DNA of 64,000 nucleotides from JANJUO01 sp942492935. Its GTDB lineage: Bacteria > Bacteroidota > Ignavibacteria > Kapaibacteriales > UBA2268. The DNA lies in assembly GCA_942492935.1 (NCBI GenBank), contig OW818654.1, positions 1,736,001-1,800,000 on the forward strand, read 5' to 3'. Shown here one piece after another: positions 36,538-46,098 of this stretch. The first letter of the stretch is position 1; the number at the start of each line of letters is the position of its first letter. The translations under genes and the position numbers were made by a program. The notes below the pieces were generated by a model. It searched no databases. It was not told the origin of the DNA and saw nothing but the letters and a program-made list of their open reading frames with translations.

Positions 36538-38168
36538 CCTAAAAGTCTAAAATAGAACATGGATTAAGTCGTCTAAGTAATTGATTTTACAAGAATTAAT
36601 TAACAAAAACGTAAACCCAAAAAGGTACTTAATCCATGCAAAACAAAAATACGAAAAAACCTGCAAATATCAAAACAAGTTTTGATTCAAAATCTTTGAC
36701 CAACTTTAGTGGCATTAAAGTTATTTCTAAATTTATGCGTAAGATTGGCATAGAATCAATGTTCGATATGATTGATTTGAATTTGCATCACAATATTAAA
36801 TTTACAAATTTCCAAATTTTATCAACAATAATTTTGGGAATATTTAGTGGTTTTAATCGTGTAAGCAAAATTGAATCATTTAGTCGCGACCCATTGATAC
36901 AAAAATTGTTGTGCTTAGCTACAAATATTGATGCCGACACTATATTCAATAGAATCAAGCGTTTCGGAATGAATGAAAACAATCAAATCATGAACATAAA
37001 TGGAAAATTATCGTCAAAAGTTCATGATTTATTGAAGACAAACAGGGATATATTAGATTTAGATTCAACCGTTCATACACTTTATGGTCATCAAGAAGGT
37101 GTTGCCAAAGGATTTAATTCAAGCAAAAAAGGAGCAAAAAGTTATCATCCAATTATGTGTTTCTTAAACAGCACTAAGGAATGTTTGTTGAGTTGGCTTC
37201 GTCGGCGATACTTATACAGCCAATAATTCGCACGGATTTATTGAGCAGGCATTTGGATTGCTCCTTCCGGCATACAAGAATTATTAGTACGAGCCGACAG
37301 TGGATTTTTCAACGGTATACTATTGCAAGTACTTGAATCACGTAAAAATACGCTATATTTAATCAAAGTAAAATTGAAAAACTTGAACAGTCTCTTATCA
37401 AGTCAGGATTGGGAAAGCATTCCCTTAATGCCAAATTGGCAAATGACAGAATTTATGTACAAGTGTGCCGACTGGGAAAAAGCAAGAAAGTTTGTTGCAT
37501 TACGCAAGAAAGTGCTGGTTCATACTGAAGATGGATTATTTAAAACCGATTACTATTATGACTATTTTTGTTATGTAACTAATATATATGACAGTCCCTT
37601 AGAGATTCATCGTTTGTATGGTGACAGAGGCGAGAGTGAAAATTGGATTGAACAAGTAAAACGACAAATGTTTGCCGGAAGCATGATAACGCAAGATTTT
37701 TGGGCGAATGAAACATTATGGCAAATGAGTGTCTTGGCATACAATTTAAGTTTATGGATGCGAAAATTGAGCGATGAAAAATCTTGGCGTGAAGAGCCAA
37801 ACACTTTTCGTGCATGGTTTGTGCAGGTGGCTGGCAAGATTGTAATTAATGGACGAAACCTTTGGTTAAAAATGTACGAAGCATATCATTATAAAGACAG
37901 GTGGTTGAAAATTGAAAAAGCGGTTGATAATTTGGTTTTTGCATAAAAAAACAAATTACAAACAAAAATCAGATGCATATTTTGTTGTAGGAAAAATCCG
38001 AAAGGGAAATCTATGAACTAAACGTGCTTAAATATTAGAAATCATGAAATTTCAACAGTAAAATCTCCAGCAAAACTTGAAATTTCACCCCAATACTAAA
38101 AAATTCCAATTTTGATTAGCATAAAATGCTGTATTCTAAATTTATTTATCGTACTTTAGATTTTTAGG
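36538..38168 (+). mobile_element. IS1380-family-like insertion sequence with intact ends
   Basis: The element is 1631 bases. Its left end CCTAAAAGTCTAAA (36538 on) matches inverted the right end TTTAGATTTTTAGG (to 38168) with one or two mismatches. TATAA occurs immediately outside both ends (36533-36537 and 38169-38173), a five-base target duplication. Length, CCT ends, and the DDE transposase inside fit IS1380. The transposase frame is broken, so this copy is probably immobile on its own. It sits 10-15 bases from the stop of the PAS kinase at 38184. Non-coding ends: 36538-36635 and 37947-38168. Confidence 0.85.
36636..37946 (+). pseudogene. IS1380-type DDE transposase with two compensating frameshifts
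   Basis: The N-terminal part runs to about 37200: LDLDSTVHTLYGHQEG holds the first Asp, KGAKSYHPIMCFL follows. A one-base shift near 37200 moves the frame to GDTYTANNSHGFIEQAF, and a second near 37256 returns it to the first frame: GIQELLVRADSGFFNG with the second Asp. The C-terminal part carries HRLYGDRGESENWIEQVKRQ with the Glu and runs to 37946. Reassembled length is about 435 residues, normal for the family. Both ends share one frame, so two opposite indels are the simplest reading; sequencing error remains possible. Confidence 0.85.
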
Positions 38169-38183
38169 TATAAAATTATGGAG

Positions 38184-40109
38184 CTATTTTTTATATGGAA
38201 TTGTAAAATAAAATGTGCTTCCCTTACCTTCTTCACTTTTCACCCATAATCTTCCATTGTGTAATTTTACAAATTCCATACACAAAACAAGACCTAATCC
38301 GCTACTTGATTCTCCATCAGTTCCTGGTCTGGTTACTTTTTCATCAATTCTAAATAAATTATTGATTAAATTCTGACTCATTCCGATTCCATTATCTTTC
38401 ACATATATTATACAATGATTGTATGGTATCTGTTGGTCAATATTTTTTGATTTTTCAACACCTATTTCAATTATACCACCTTCATTTGTAAATTTAATTG
38501 CATTCGAAAATAAATTTCTTAGAATTGTATTCAGCATTTGCTGGTCTGCACTTAATTGAATATGGTCAGGAATTAAATTATTTACAGTTAACTTTTTTTG
38601 AGAAATATTTTGTCTAAGTAGTTCAATATTTTGATTTACCATAGATTTTAATACACAGAAATCTGGGAAAAATTCTGTTTCATTTCTTTGAATTTTCGAC
38701 CAAAGGAGTAAATTTTCTAATAATTTATATAATTGATTTGCTGATTTCATTATTGATGAACCATAATGTTTCAATTCATCTAAACTAAGTTCTTTGTAAT
38801 CTTCTGCTAAAGTTTGAGCAAGAGATAAAAACCCAAGAAATGGAGTACGTAAATCATGAGCAATAATAGCAAAAAATTTATCCTTTTCTGCCAACACTTT
38901 TTTTAACTTCAATTCATTTTGTAATAATGATTCTTGATATTTTTTTTGTTTTGTCAAATCAATATCTATACAAAAAATTTCAATTGGCTTTCCAGGGATT
39001 TGAACAATTACTTTACTTGAAAAAACAGTTATAGATTCATCATTTTTTCTCTTTAATACAATCTCTTTCGCTTGTAAAGTTTCTTTTGACTCCAAAAGAA
39101 AATTTATATCTGATTGAATTTCCGACTTGATTGTTGCTGGTATAATTAAATCGAAAATACTATTTCCAATTGCTTCTTCTTGCGAATATCCATATAAAAT
39201 TTCAGATGCTTTATTCCAGTAATTTACAATTCCATCTTTTGAATATCCTTGGACTGATACTGAAGAAATATCATTAAGCAAACTTCTAAATCTTTGCTCA
39301 CTTTCCTTTATGGTTTTTTCGGTTAATTTTTTATCAGTAACATCTTGAATTGTTCCACTTACTTCAAGCAATTTACCATTTTCATCTGCTTTAACTCTTG
39401 TAATTGCATTATGATATCTTACCGTTCCATCAGGTGCAATGATTTTATAATCAACATCAACTGGTTTTCCTGTATTGAGAGCTTTAGAAATAAATTCATC
39501 ACCAACATTTTTATCTTCTGGATGGGTATAAACTGCAATCTCACTTCTACTCAGTGGTTTTTCTTGAGGTTCAATACCGTAAATTCTGAATAATTGATCT
39601 GACCACCAAGATTTATCTTCGATTGCATCATAATAAAAACTTCCGATTTGGGATAATTTTTGTGCATCATTCAATCTTTCTTCAATAATGAGGAGTTTGT
39701 TTTCTAATTCTTTTCTTTCAGTAATATCATGTCCAAAAATACTAACTCCAACAATATCACCATTAGAATTTCTTAAAGGATTAAATTGATATTCAATATA
39801 TAATTGTTTTTCAAGAACAGTAGTTTTAACTTCGTGTTTAAATCTCTCACCATTTATAGCAGTATCATAATATGCTTTCCATTTTTTGCTTATTTCATTA
39901 TTTAATCCATCAACAAATATATTATCACCAATTTCAATGATTTTCCCAGTGAATTTTTCGACATGATTTATAAATACAGAATTTGCAAGAATTAGCTTAT
40001 AGTCCTTATCTATACACCATATTCTATCTTTTGTAGTTTCAATCAACGAATTTAAACTAAAATCATTATTGAATGAATCATAACTTGTAAATTTACTATT
40101 TAATTGCAT
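38184..40109 (-). CDS. Cytoplasmic sensor histidine kinase with three PAS domains
   Basis: 641 residues with no membrane helix. PAS1 at about 20-140 (closed by GHDITERKE), PAS2 at about 145-262 (DAQKLSQIGSFYYD, SGTIQDVTDKK; PAS fold 3 type), PAS3 at about 270-390 (IDIDLTKQKK). Then HisKA with AHDLRTPFLGF and an ATPase domain with SNAIKFTNEG, VKDNGIGM and GLGLVLCMEFV. The kinase part is a close paralogue of the frameshifted kinase at 5009-6266. It stands alone on the minus strand, the IS element lying just past its stop. Partner receiver not adjacent. Confidence 0.93.
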   Translation of the reverse strand: MQLNSKFTSYDSFNNDFSLNSLIETTKDRIWCIDKDYKLILANSVFINHVEKFTGKIIEIGDNIFVDGLNNEISKKWKAYYDTAINGERFKHEVKTTVLEKQLYIEYQFNPLRNSNGDIVGVSIFGHDITERKELENKLLIIEERLNDAQKLSQIGSFYYDAIEDKSWWSDQLFRIYGIEPQEKPLSRSEIAVYTHPEDKNVGDEFISKALNTGKPVDVDYKIIAPDGTVRYHNAITRVKADENGKLLEVSGTIQDVTDKKLTEKTIKESEQRFRSLLNDISSVSVQGYSKDGIVNYWNKASEILYGYSQEEAIGNSIFDLIIPATIKSEIQSDINFLLESKETLQAKEIVLKRKNDESITVFSSKVIVQIPGKPIEIFCIDIDLTKQKKYQESLLQNELKLKKVLAEKDKFFAIIAHDLRTPFLGFLSLAQTLAEDYKELSLDELKHYGSSIMKSANQLYKLLENLLLWSKIQRNETEFFPDFCVLKSMVNQNIELLRQNISQKKLTVNNLIPDHIQLSADQQMLNTILRNLFSNAIKFTNEGGIIEIGVEKSKNIDQQIPYNHCIIYVKDNGIGMSQNLINNLFRIDEKVTRPGTDGESSSGLGLVLCMEFVKLHNGRLWVKSEEGKGSTFYFTIPYKK

Positions 40110-40310
40110 AATATTTAATTTTTTTATAACTACTTAATTATTAAAAATTAGTTTTAGAATACAAAAATAATAAAAAAATCCAAGCTATTTGTAATTAAAT
40201 TTAAAAATTTAAAATGTTTTTAAATAGCAATAACGCAGCCATAGAAATTATTTATTATGTCAGTTGCAAATTACAGCAACTATTCTATAAAACATCAGAT
40301 GTTTCATTCA

Positions 40311-40347
40311 TTGAACACCGTCATTCCGAACAAAGTGCGGAATCCAG
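40311..40347. repeat. 37-bp inverted repeat, left arm
   Basis: These 37 bases are the reverse complement of 42886-42922 with a single mismatch. The core CATTCCGAACAAAGTG also recurs in shortened or varied form at about 42433-42463 and 42616-42643. The arms flank 2.5 kb holding the type IX secreted propeller gene and the hairpin block. From memory this kind of GGATTCC-TCACT-TGTTCGGAATGAC repeat is common in many genomes as an interspersed element of unknown function. Confidence 0.85.
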
Positions 40348-40381
40348 AAATTAATTAGGTTGATTTTTGGGCGGTTTAAAT

Positions 40382-40467
40382 TTTCTACTAAGGTTTTTAA
40401 AATATTAGGTTTTTTAAAATATTAGACATTCAAAAACCTTATTTTCAATCATAAACCTTAGTAGAAA
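40382..40467. repeat. TTTCTACTAAGG inverted-repeat element, copy 1
   Basis: TTTCTACTAAGGTTT at 40382-40396 is perfectly complemented by AAACCTTAGTAGAAA at 40453-40467. The interior is AT-rich with a duplicated AAATATTAG. A second, less perfect copy lies at 42333-42398. The rest of the gap 40110-40572 holds the 37-bp arm above and nothing coding. Confidence 0.8.
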
Positions 40468-40572
40468 AAAGTTTCCCAAAATATTTAACCTTATTTTTAA
40501 TCGTTTTCGTACTTCCAGTCCAAAAGTGAGACATCTGGAATTTGCTTTTCTCCACAACGTCAAGAATTTCAC

Positions 40573-41853
40573 CTACTCCACAACCATAAATTTTTGTGAA
40601 TAAATCTTACCATTTTCTGTATGTATATGTATTGTTGCAAAGTAAACTCCATTTTTCAATAATATATCCAATTTAACAATATCTATAGAATTTAGTTCAA
40701 TTTCTTTTGAATAGATAGTTTTACCAGTTATATCAGTAATATTTATTTTATTAATAATTAAACCAATTGAATTGTCGATTGTTAATTTGTTATTCAGATA
40801 GTTTATTCTAAATATATCTGGTTTTTCTTCATCTACATCAACTGTAAACCAACGATTTGAGAATAATCGCAAAGTTGAATATCCAGAAAAAAATTGATTT
40901 TTTGAGTTTAAAATATAATTTTTGAAGGGTTGAATTTTTTTAAATTCAAAAACTGTTTTCATCAATTCAAGATTAATAATTTTGATAATTCCTTGACCGT
41001 TATAACTACCACTATAAATAATATATTTACCTGAATCATCAAAGCAAAATGAACTGGGCTCAGTATCTTTAGCAATGTCAATTATTTTCCCATCAATATT
41101 ATAAAAATAATAATTATTATTAGCCACGAACCCAACATATTGATTATCATTAGAGATTTTTACGTCCCAAAATTCATTTGCAGAAAATGCCTCGCCAAAA
41201 TCTCTTATGTGTGTTAGTGTTTCTGCATCCCAGAGTTCCATTTTGTACTTATTTTCATTTGAATTCCAACAACCTACGGCTAAATATTTACCATCCTTTG
41301 ATAAGGACATTTGCTGTATTAATTTTGAATTAGTATTTTCGGATTTAATTATTGAGTCTTTTAGCATATCATAAATTACTAAGTAATGCTTTCCAGTAGA
41401 ATTCGGTATTGATGTACAGAATAAAACAATCCTATTGTTGTCAGGAAAGATTCCTAAACACTTTTGCCAAGGAAAAACTTTATCAAAAACACGTCTAATT
41501 TTCCCACTTTCATAATCCCAAATAATTAGTCCTTTTATTCCACCTCCCATGCCAGTAACCATTGTCTTTCCATCGCTTGTTATTTGTAGTCTTTCAAATT
41601 GGTCATCTGGACCAGTTGCGGGTCCGCCTTCAAAAACTCTGATTTTGTGCCCATCTTTTACATCAATCTCCCATATTTCATGATTCACAGCAGCAATTAT
41701 ATTGCCTTTGATTGGATGAAACTTTGCATCTCTAACAAATCTGGGATAAATATCCTGCTCCCAAATCAAGTCACCATCACCATTTGGGATTTCTTCCGCA
41801 AACAAACTACTGCCACAAAATAGTAGCATTAATAACAAAACTAAATTCTTCAT
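40573..41853 (-). CDS. Secreted beta-propeller (WD40-like) protein with type IX sorting tail
   Basis: 426 residues from the ATG at 41853 (a TTG lies four codons earlier). Signal peptide MKNLVLLLMLLFCGSSLFA. The body repeats blade-like motifs: FHPIKGNIIAAV, ITSDGKTMVTGM, LSKDGKYLAVGCW with MELWDAETL, ISNDNQYVGFV and FDDSGKYIIYSG. These are WD40/YVTN-type propeller blades. The last 75 residues (NKINITDITGKTIYSKEI, GVYFATIHI, GKIYSQKFMVVE) form a Por-type C-terminal sorting domain, which directs export by the type IX system in Bacteroidota and relatives. Substrate and function unknown. It lies between inverted repeats. Confidence 0.85.
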   Translation of the reverse strand: MKNLVLLLMLLFCGSSLFAEEIPNGDGDLIWEQDIYPRFVRDAKFHPIKGNIIAAVNHEIWEIDVKDGHKIRVFEGGPATGPDDQFERLQITSDGKTMVTGMGGGIKGLIIWDYESGKIRRVFDKVFPWQKCLGIFPDNNRIVLFCTSIPNSTGKHYLVIYDMLKDSIIKSENTNSKLIQQMSLSKDGKYLAVGCWNSNENKYKMELWDAETLTHIRDFGEAFSANEFWDVKISNDNQYVGFVANNNYYFYNIDGKIIDIAKDTEPSSFCFDDSGKYIIYSGSYNGQGIIKIINLELMKTVFEFKKIQPFKNYILNSKNQFFSGYSTLRLFSNRWFTVDVDEEKPDIFRINYLNNKLTIDNSIGLIINKINITDITGKTIYSKEIELNSIDIVKLDILLKNGVYFATIHIHTENGKIYSQKFMVVE

Positions 41854-41945
41854 AACTTTTTCCAAATTTGCAATTCTTCACATATATAATGACACATGAA
41901 AGTGTTTTTCGTTTCATAGAAATGAAAAAAATAAAATTCCTTGAA

Positions 41946-42245
41946 AATCCCGTTAGGGATTACCTGTTTGTAATAACCAAAAATATAAAATATGTAAAGT
42001 CCTCCCTTAGGGGAGGATTTAGGTGGGGTTTCAATTCAGTTAACAAAGTTGGGCTTTGTTTCCAGAATAGAAATTAATTTCCTTGCTTCCCCAAAAAAGC
42101 AGATATTTTAATTTATTTTCGTACTAAATCTCAAAGAGATTCAATAATTATAGAAAATAATTTGAAATTACTACGATACGACCTCAGCGAGGTCGAATTT
42201 ATGTGTCAATTATTTATTCTATAAGCATTTGACCTCTTTGAGGTT
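41946..42245. repeat. Cluster of unrelated short hairpins with 3-4 base loops
   Basis: Five compact stem-loops occur here: AATCCC-GTTA-GGGATT (41946-41961), TCCTCCC-TTAG-GGGAGGA (42000-42017), AATCTC-AAA-GAGATT (42127-42141), CGACCTC-AGC-GAGGTCG (42179-42195) and GACCTC-TTT-GAGGTT (42231-42245). Stems differ, but size and tiny loops are alike. The phrase CTTGAAAATCCC recurs at about 47514-47526 with the loop AGCG. A plus-strand reading frame over 41868-42077 looks like chance. No gene seen. Confidence 0.75.
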
Positions 42246-42332
42246 TTCTTTCGAAATAACTTCTTAGTTTCAAAAATTGAAAATAAATTAAAGCAATATA
42301 AATAATAAGGTTAATTGTCATTGGTTTTTTGC

Positions 42333-42398
42333 TTTCTACTAAGGTTAATAATTTAAATAAGGTATTTTAAAATCTGAACACTTATAAACCTTAGCAGA
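42333..42398. repeat. TTTCTACTAAGG inverted-repeat element, copy 2
   Basis: TTTCTACTAAGGTT (42333-42346) faces AAACCTTAGCAGA (42386-42398). It is a diverged relative of the element at 40382-40467 and, like it, lies beside a GGATTCC...GGAATGAC repeat. Confidence 0.75.
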
Positions 42399-42523
42399 AC
42401 ATTAAAATCCAAAAACAAATCAACCTTATTTTTCTGGATTCCTCACTTTGTTCGGAATGACGTTTTTTCCCGGGTCATTCCGTACTTGATGCGGAATTTA
42501 AATGGAAATGTGAATTCTTTCTT

Positions 42524-42643
42524 TAGCAACGTAGTTGCGACATCTTAATAGAACAGATTTGTTTTTTTTTAGTTGAAACTCCGTAGGAGCGACATAGAGA
42601 CATTACTAAAAGCACTGGATTCCTCACTATGTTCGGAATGACT
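42524..42643. repeat. 120-bp direct repeat, unit 1
   Basis: Runs from TAGCAACGTAGTTGCGACATC through AGTTGAAACTCCGTAGGAGCG to GGATTCCTCACTATGTTCGG and GAATGAC. It holds two hairpins with GTA loops (GCAAC-GTA-GTTGC and CTCC-GTA-GGAG) and a T-run. Unit 2 lies 273 bases further on with a few substitutions. Confidence 0.85.
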
Positions 42644-42690
42644 TTGTTTTCCAGGAAATTCCCCACTTGATGCGGAATCTAATATATTCA

Positions 42691-42721
42691 GATGTCCAAC
42701 ACTTTCAAAGTGTTGGACATC
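42691..42721. repeat. Perfect 14-bp hairpin with TCA loop
   Basis: GATGTCCAACACTT (42691-42704) and AAGTGTTGGACATC (42708-42721) are exact complements around TCA. Strong enough to stop or pause transcription in either direction, but no gene ends nearby. The terminator-like hairpin at 61523-61555 has a similar CACT..AGTG apex. Confidence 0.85.
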
Positions 42722-42796
42722 TTGTTGCGAAAATGACATGAATAGTGAATAGATTCTGAAACAGGTTCAGAATGACATAATTCTTGCAATTGTATT

Positions 42797-42917
42797 TAGC
42801 AACGTAGTTGCGACATCTTAATAGAACAGATTTGTTTTTTTTAGTTGAAGCTCCGTAGGAGCGACATAGAGGCATTGCTAAGCAACTGGATTCCTCACTT
42901 TGTTCGGAATGACGGTG
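42797..42917. repeat. 120-bp direct repeat, unit 2
   Basis: Second copy of the 42524-42643 unit, with GCTCC-GTA-GGAGC in place of the weaker stem of unit 1. It runs into the right arm (42886-42922) of the 37-bp inverted repeat. From here to 43017 there is only the short upstream region of the dehydrogenase gene. Confidence 0.85.
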
Positions 42918-43017
42918 TTCAAGAATGGATTCTGAAACAAATCAATTATGAATCTTAAAACAATTTTATTATTTATCCGTAAATGTATGATTATTGTTAA
43001 ATTAAAATTCTATTTTT

Positions 43018-44196
43018 ATGTTCATTAAAACAATTGGTATTGCCGGAGCAGGTACAATGGGGATTGGAATTGCATTAGCAGGTGCTATTGCAGGTACAAA
43101 TGTTATTCTATATGACAATTACCCTAATTCAATTAATAATGCTAAAAGCATTATTGAAACAAATTTGAATAAATTACTCGAAAAAAATAAAATTAATTCT
43201 ACTGAAAAAATTGATATTTTAAATAGAATTAATTTTACTGAAGATATAAATGATTTTAAAGATTGCGATTTGTTTATAGAAGCAATTATTGAAGATTTTG
43301 ACGCAAAAAAAGTATTGTTTCAATCAATATCAAATATTGTAAATGATAATTGCATAATTTCAACTAACACCTCGTCCCTTTCTGTTTCTTCTCTTGCTTC
43401 GACAGTAAAAAACAAATCAAATTTTCTTGGAATTCACTTTTTCAATCCCGCGAATATTTTGAAATTAGTCGAAGTTATTCCTACTTCTTCTACAAGTAAA
43501 GAAATTGTCCAAATTGTTGTTGATTTACTCAAGGATAAATGGAAAAAACTTCCTGTAATTGCAAAAGATACTCCCGGTTTTATTGTAAATCGTGTAGCAA
43601 GACCTTATTACAGTGAAGCATTGCGAATCTACGAAGAGGGAATTGCAAATTTTGAAACTATTGATTATGCAATGAAAAATATTGGTGGTTTTAAAATGGG
43701 TCCTTTTGAATTGATGGATTTTATTGGAAATGATATAAATTACAAAGTTACCGAAAAAGTTTGGGAACAATTATATTTTGATACGCGTTTCACTCCTTCA
43801 ATTACACAAAAACGGCTTGTTGAATCTGGAAATCTTGGTAGAAAAACTGGAAAAGGATTTTATGAATATAATTCTACAAATGCTAATAATAATTTAGATT
43901 CAGATACTGAATTACATCAACAAATTTTTGAAAGAATACTTAGTATGCTTATCAATATAGCTGCCGATGCGTATTATTTAAAAATTGCAAGTAGAGAAGA
44001 TATTGATATTGCCGTTACAAGTGGAGTTAATTATCCAAAAGGTTTATTGAAATGGGCTGATGAAATCGGAATCGAAAAAGTATATTCTAATTTAAAAGAT
44101 TTGTACGAATTTTACAATGAAGATAGATATAGACCATCTCCAATAATAATTAAATTATTCAAAGAAAATAAATTATTCTATAATATTATCAATTAG
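43018..44196 (+). CDS. 3-hydroxyacyl-CoA dehydrogenase (PaaH/Hbd type)
   Basis: 392 residues. N-terminal Rossmann domain (GIAGAGTMGIGIALA, about 1-180) binds NAD; catalytic H140 lies in GIHFFNPA; SLSVSSLAS and TPGFIVNRV are family marks. A first C-terminal helical domain (about 185-285, GPFELMDFIGND, GRKTGKGFYEY) and a second shorter one follow, the two-domain layout of PaaH-like 3-hydroxyadipyl-CoA or 3-hydroxybutyryl-CoA dehydrogenases. It oxidises 3-hydroxyacyl-CoA to 3-ketoacyl-CoA. No other beta-oxidation or phenylacetate genes adjoin, so the substrate is open. The next gene starts 18 bases on. Confidence 0.93.
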   Translation: MFIKTIGIAGAGTMGIGIALAGAIAGTNVILYDNYPNSINNAKSIIETNLNKLLEKNKINSTEKIDILNRINFTEDINDFKDCDLFIEAIIEDFDAKKVLFQSISNIVNDNCIISTNTSSLSVSSLASTVKNKSNFLGIHFFNPANILKLVEVIPTSSTSKEIVQIVVDLLKDKWKKLPVIAKDTPGFIVNRVARPYYSEALRIYEEGIANFETIDYAMKNIGGFKMGPFELMDFIGNDINYKVTEKVWEQLYFDTRFTPSITQKRLVESGNLGRKTGKGFYEYNSTNANNNLDSDTELHQQIFERILSMLINIAADAYYLKIASREDIDIAVTSGVNYPKGLLKWADEIGIEKVYSNLKDLYEFYNEDRYRPSPIIIKLFKENKLFYNIIN

Positions 44197-44214
44197 ACAA
44201 AGGTTTTAATTTAA

Positions 44215-46098
44215 ATGACAGTATTTGCCTGTAATAATTTATCAAAATCATACAACGATAAACTACTTTTTGAAAAAATTGCTTTTGGAATGGAAGAAGG
44301 TGATAGAGTTGGTATTATCGGCAAAAATGGAGCTGGTAAAACTACTTTAATGAAAATAATTGCAGGTTTAGAGCCACAAGACGAAGGTGAAGTAGTTCTA
44401 AATAGTAGTGTAAGAATGGAATATTTAGACCAGATGCCGATTTTTGATGCTGATGAAATTGTTATCGACTATGTGATGAAATCAAATTTGGAATTATTTC
44501 AATTAATTGAGGAGCATAATCAAATTTGCTCCATTTCAGACAAAGATTTAACCGAAAAAGCTAAAGAAAGATTAAATTATACAGCTCATAAAATTGATTT
44601 GTTAGATGGATGGAATTTTGAAAATTCTGCAAAGGCATTACTTAATAAATTGGGAATGTTCAATTTACTTGATAATGTCAATACGCTTTCAGGTGGTCAG
44701 AAAAAACGTGTTTCACTCGCTAAAGCACTACTTTCAAAACCGGACTTACTAATTCTTGATGAACCAACTAATCATCTTGATGCAGATTCTGTTCAATGGC
44801 TTCAAGATTATTTGCAAAGTTCATCTTCTTCTTTATTGTTTGTAACCCACGATAGATACTTCTTAGATGGCGTTTCAACAAGAATTGTGGAAATAGACAG
44901 TTGCAAAATTTTCAATTATCCTGGGAATTACGAAAAATATCTCGAAGCAAAAGAAGCTTTTGAAAAAGCAAAACAATCTACTGTTCATCATCAATTATCT
45001 CAATTAAGAAGTGAACTTGCTTGGCTTATGAAAGGTGCAAAAGCAAGACGCACCAAGCAAAAAAGCAGAATTGATTGGATTGACGAGCTAAAAAAATCTG
45101 CAGTTAAAACAAAAGATAAAAAAATAGAAATTGAGCTTGGAAAAGTATTTCTTGGTAATAGAATTATTGAAGCTCATTATATTTCTAAAGCGATGTCTGA
45201 TAAAAAGCTGTTTAATAATTTTGTTTATATTGCCAAACCGAAAGATAGAATTGGAATTATCGGTCCCAATGGCTGTGGAAAATCAACTTTTCTACGTGTG
45301 TTGATGGGTGATTTAAAGCCCGATGATGGTAGAGTTGATATTGGAGGCAGTATCAAAATTGGCTATTTTAAACAGGAATTTGAGGAATTAGCTGATGATG
45401 CTACTCCTATTTCTGCTTTGAGAGAAATTGCAGAATATATTGATGTAGGTGTTGGACGCGATAGGTATATTACAACTCGCGAATTATTAGATAAATTTTT
45501 ATTCCCACGTTATCAACAGAATAATTATGTTAGTACTTTATCTGGCGGTGAACGTAGAAGACTTGCTTTGTTACGTGTATTGATGGCAAATCCAAATGTT
45601 CTTTTTCTTGATGAACCGACAAATGATTTCGATATTCAAACTTTGAATGCTTTTGAAAATTATCTCGATGATTTTTACGGCGTTTTAATAATTGTATCTC
45701 ACGATAGAGCATTTCTTGATAGAACTGTAAATTTTATATGGTCATTTGAACCGAATGGAACTATTAAGGAATATCCGGGAAATTATTCATATTATCTTGA
45801 ACAAAAAGAAAAGCAAAGTAAATTAAATCAGCAAACTGATGACAAACCAAAAGTTAAAAGAGAAAAGCAAGAAAAAGCTAAGGTAAAACTATCTTTCAAA
45901 GAGCAAAGAGAATATGATGAAATTACTGAAATGATACCAAAACTTGAAATTGAATACAAGTCTATTGAAGAAAAAATGATGGACATCAATATGGATTATC
46001 GTGAAGTTGAAAAATTGGCTATAAAATTAAACGAAATTAAAGATAAAATTGAAGAAATGACAATGCGTTGGATGGAATTGGAAGAAAGTATTGGGTAG
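44215..46098 (+). CDS. uup: ABC-F family ATPase, Uup type
   Basis: 627 residues with two ATPase domains and no membrane helices. Domain 1: Walker A GKNGAGKT, signature LSGGQKKR, Walker B LLILDEPTNHLD. Domain 2: GPNGCGKS, LSGGERRR, LFLDEPTNDFD. The interdomain linker (LAWLMKGAKARRTKQKSR) and the C-terminal coiled coil (about 565-627) are those of Uup, which acts on ribosomes or DNA-related processes rather than transport. Probably co-transcribed with the dehydrogenase. Confidence 0.93.
   Translation: MTVFACNNLSKSYNDKLLFEKIAFGMEEGDRVGIIGKNGAGKTTLMKIIAGLEPQDEGEVVLNSSVRMEYLDQMPIFDADEIVIDYVMKSNLELFQLIEEHNQICSISDKDLTEKAKERLNYTAHKIDLLDGWNFENSAKALLNKLGMFNLLDNVNTLSGGQKKRVSLAKALLSKPDLLILDEPTNHLDADSVQWLQDYLQSSSSSLLFVTHDRYFLDGVSTRIVEIDSCKIFNYPGNYEKYLEAKEAFEKAKQSTVHHQLSQLRSELAWLMKGAKARRTKQKSRIDWIDELKKSAVKTKDKKIEIELGKVFLGNRIIEAHYISKAMSDKKLFNNFVYIAKPKDRIGIIGPNGCGKSTFLRVLMGDLKPDDGRVDIGGSIKIGYFKQEFEELADDATPISALREIAEYIDVGVGRDRYITTRELLDKFLFPRYQQNNYVSTLSGGERRRLALLRVLMANPNVLFLDEPTNDFDIQTLNAFENYLDDFYGVLIIVSHDRAFLDRTVNFIWSFEPNGTIKEYPGNYSYYLEQKEKQSKLNQQTDDKPKVKREKQEKAKVKLSFKEQREYDEITEMIPKLEIEYKSIEEKMMDINMDYREVEKLAIKLNEIKDKIEEMTMRWMELEESIG

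Noticed and set aside
36636..37946. Two separate genes for the IS transposase halves
   Set aside because: Both halves and the short middle piece line up as one IS1380-type transposase, with the catalytic residues spread over all parts.
41868..42077. Plus-strand 69-codon frame
   Set aside because: It runs across hairpin repeats, has an odd composition and a non-ATG start, and ends in repeat-derived sequence. It is probably chance.
41946..42922. CRISPR array
   Set aside because: Repeats are of different kinds and irregularly spaced, with no constant repeat-spacer unit and no cas genes.
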